Part shown: piece after piece, positions 59,823 to 61,293 of the stretch
How the letters are laid out: every line of letters begins with the position of its first letter
Numbering within the stretch: the first letter of the stretch is position 1
NCBI GenBank assembly: GCA_017439585.1
Contig: JAFSIV010000006.1
Span: 1-61,293 of the forward strand
Length of the DNA stretch: 61,293 nucleotides
Reading direction: 5' to 3'
From: Clostridia bacterium
GTDB lineage: Bacteria; Bacillota; Clostridia; Oscillospirales; Acutalibacteraceae
Program-made: the position numbers and the translations under genes
The notes under the pieces: model-generated
Databases searched by the model: none
Told to the model about the DNA's origin: nothing
Seen by the model: only the letters and a program-made list of their open reading frames with translations

Positions 59823-60709
59823 TGAAAGTTGCAGATATACAACGTTTTTGTATGCATGACGGTTCGGGCATCAGAACGACCGTATTCCTCAAAGGGTGTC
59901 CCCTCCGTTGTGTATGGTGTCACAATCCCGAAACTCAAAACAATATAAAAGAACTCTTGTATTATCAGAATAAGTGTATTGGATGCGGTGCTTGTGCGGT
60001 ATGCAGTCAAAAAGCACATGAGTTCTCTACATTTCACACCTTCAATCGCAATTTATGTGTAGGTTGCGGAATCTGTGCAGCCGAATGTCCTGTGGATGCC
60101 TTGGAAATTATCGGCAAAGATTATACAACACAAGAACTTTTTGAAATCATAGAGAAAGACCGAGCTTTTTACGGTCAGAATGGCGGTGTAACCGTTTCAG
60201 GCGGCGAACCTTTTATGCAGTACAAGGAGACCTTCGAACTTTTGAAGCTTTGTAAGGAAAACGGCATACACACTACGGTTGATACCTGCGGATATTTCAA
60301 TTCTGATATTTTAGAACAAGCAGTATCATTAACCGATTTGTTTTTGTGGGATATTAAAGACACTGATTCCCAAAGGCATAAAAAGTATACCGGAGTTTCC
60401 AATGAAAAGATAGTAAGTAACCTAAAATTTGCTGATTCTATGGGAGCTAAAACCCGAATTCGTTGTATTTTAATAAATGGTGTGAACACCAACGAACAAC
60501 ACTATAACAATGTTTTTGACCTTGTATCAAAGTTGAAAAATTGTGAGGGTGTTGAGCTTATACCATACCATGCTTTTGGTGGTGGTAAATCTGAAGCTTT
60601 GGGCAAGAAAAATTCTGGCAACAACAGTTGGATTCCGTCTGAAAGGCAAATTATTGAAGCAAAGAACTATTTGCTTCAAAGAGGAATATACGTTTTTAAT
60701 GGGTGTTAA
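59822..60709 (+). CDS. Glycyl radical enzyme activase (radical SAM)
   Basis: I start at the ATG overlapping the enzyme's stop by one base (TGATG), giving 295 residues. The radical SAM cluster motif is GCPLRCVWCHNPE (near residues 26-38), followed by two ferredoxin-type clusters (CIGCGACAVC and CVGCGICAAECP), VSGGEP and DTCGYF. It abstracts a hydrogen to install the radical on Gly686 of the adjacent enzyme. Its last codons run into the spoVAC copy 4 junction. Confidence 0.95.
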   Translation: MKVADIQRFCMHDGSGIRTTVFLKGCPLRCVWCHNPETQNNIKELLYYQNKCIGCGACAVCSQKAHEFSTFHTFNRNLCVGCGICAAECPVDALEIIGKDYTTQELFEIIEKDRAFYGQNGGVTVSGGEPFMQYKETFELLKLCKENGIHTTVDTCGYFNSDILEQAVSLTDLFLWDIKDTDSQRHKKYTGVSNEKIVSNLKFADSMGAKTRIRCILINGVNTNEQHYNNVFDLVSKLKNCEGVELIPYHAFGGGKSEALGKKNSGNNSWIPSERQIIEAKNYLLQRGIYVFNGC

Positions 60710-60842
60710 GTTCGTACAAGCGGAGGGCTAGGTTTTAGGCCAAGGCGCGAAAAGGTTTAAAATCACAGGACCTGTTATCGCCTACGGCACGGTTGCGAGT
60801 GTGATTTATTGGATTATTTATTGGATATGTACAATTCTATAA
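60698..60842 (+). pseudogene. spoVAC 3'-end remnant, copy 4
   Basis: From GAG at 60723 to TAA at 60842, 40 codons align with the spoVAC C-terminus without indels; GTVASVIYWIIYW matches GTVASVVYGIIYW, and one TAG lies near the front. About 73 of the last 99 bases agree, and many changes are in third codon positions, as if it diverged while still coding. The lead shares AATGGGT and ACAAGCGGAGGG with copy 1. Confidence 0.9.
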
Positions 60843-60912
60843 TGTAGGGGCGGCAATCTGCCGCCCCAAAAAAACGCAAAATAAAAACGGGCAGCAGGTT
60901 GCCGCCCCTACA
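60843..60912. repeat. Double palindromic REP/MITE-like element
   Basis: A 70-base element is bounded by a perfect 14-bp inverted repeat, TGTAGGGGCGGCAA and TTGCCGCCCCTACA. Inside, GGGGCGGCA/TGCCGCCCC makes a 9-bp hairpin and a second, weaker hairpin follows an A-rich spacer. It touches the stop codon of spoVAC copy 4. Similar GGCGGCA palindromes are common between genes in gut Clostridia; one core is also at 27152-27170. Confidence 0.82.
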
Positions 60913-60978
60913 AAGACTATCTGACCTCAGCACGAAATTGCAGGGGACAGCATCCTTGGCTTCCCGAACAATAAATAT

Positions 60979-61062
60979 CCACCCGCATAGCGGGTGGTAT
61001 TTCATTTTCGGGCATAGCCCTAAACGATACTGGCGGCGCACAAGTGCGCTTTTTTGTTGGCC
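60979..61062. mobile_element. Hairpin-rich end of an IS200/IS605-type element
   Basis: CCACCCGC/GCGGGTGG (about 60981-60999) and GCGCAC/GTGCGC (about 61037-61050) lie between the transposase stop codon and the REP element. Subterminal hairpins are recognised by the transposase of this family. The exact cleavage site and guide sequence cannot be fixed from one copy. Confidence 0.55.
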
Positions 61063-61079
61063 TGCCAGCCATGCAATTG

Positions 61080-61293
61080 CTACTTACTACCCATAAATGT
61101 GTCCCGCGGGTCGAAAGGACTTAATTGGTCTGTTTCCTTATCGTGCTTTAATTGATTTGAGATATATTCTTTTATTGCTTTCGTGTTTTTACCCGCGGTA
61201 TCTACGTAATATCCCTTGCACCAAAATTCGCGATTTCGGTATGCAAATTTCATATTACCCCACTTTTGAAATATTAAAAGTGCGCTCTTGCCT
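61080..61293 (-). CDS. tnpA: IS200/IS605-family transposase TnpA, C-terminal part (cut by window edge)
   Basis: The reverse strand is open from the window edge to TAG at 61082-61080 and encodes the last 70 residues: FAYRNREFWCKGYYVDTAGK, then NTKAIKEYISNQLKHDKETD. FWCKGYYVDT and the EYI helix with the catalytic Tyr are signature parts of single-strand transposases of this family. The N-terminus and HUH motif lie beyond the window. It shows that mobile DNA borders the spoVAC island. Confidence 0.88.
   Translation of the reverse strand, partial: GKSALLIFQKWGNMKFAYRNREFWCKGYYVDTAGKNTKAIKEYISNQLKHDKETDQLSPFDPRDTFMGSK

Noticed and set aside
60814-61096. Short frames on both strands across the REP element and IS end
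   Set aside because: They translate palindromic repeats and hairpins, with no ribosome binding sites or conserved motifs.

Overview
The window looks like a chromosomal segment of a low-GC, spore-forming member of the Clostridia, probably an uncultured gut species of the Oscillospirales/Ruminococcus type. The evidence is AT-rich DNA with short, tightly packed operons, strong AGGAGG-type ribosome binding sites, consensus sigma-A promoters, and the sporulation genes spoIIM, spoIIGA, sigE and spoVAC. A large secreted esterase with a dockerin-like segment and an IS200/IS605 transposase fit a fibre-degrading gut anaerobe. This placement is inferred from gene content; no rRNA or tRNA gene is present to confirm it.

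From 1 to about 51.8 kb the window is ordinary core genome in short operons: serC-serA; a 1690-residue secreted multidomain esterase; two flavoproteins; gap; an SDR reductase; spoIIM-xerD; proB-proA-proC followed by a DUF3048 lipoprotein; an ECF sigma factor with a membrane beta-propeller partner; a polar amino acid ABC transporter; a DUF3343 protein with a cysteine desulfurase-like enzyme; cdaA-cdaR (c-di-AMP); recD2-comFC-mreB; and a complete aromatic operon (aminotransferase, pheA, aroB, aroC, aroE-aroK fusion, aroQ, aroA, DAHP synthase). After these come rsmA, the coaX-ECF S component-lrp-aminotransferase operon, rpsF-ssb-rpsR, a peptide-binding lipoprotein, spoIIGA-sigE, DUF1294, a cyclophilin and spoVAC.

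Two regulatory structures in the core region stand out. The aromatic operon is preceded by a consensus promoter, a 25-codon leader peptide with 5 Phe and 3 Tyr, alternative RNA pairings and an intrinsic terminator, which together make a classical ribosome-stalling attenuator. Between cdaR and recD2 there is a run of six consecutive near-perfect hairpins in about 205 bases.

From spoVAC (51.4 kb) to the end the character changes. Four partial copies of the spoVAC 3' end lie at about 53.8, 56.2, 56.7 and 60.7 kb, and each separates a gene module: a GH78-like rhamnosidase; a beta-propeller protein with an iron alcohol dehydrogenase; an L-rhamnose mutarotase; and an AraC regulator with a glycyl radical enzyme and its activase. 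Two of the modules share the same terminator stem on one side and the same promoter-plus-spoVAC junction on the other. I read this as an accretion island growing at the 3' end of spoVAC, carrying deoxysugar and diol metabolism. It ends in a double palindromic REP/MITE-like element and an IS200-type transposase cut by the window edge. No integrase for the island is visible here, so the mechanism is open.
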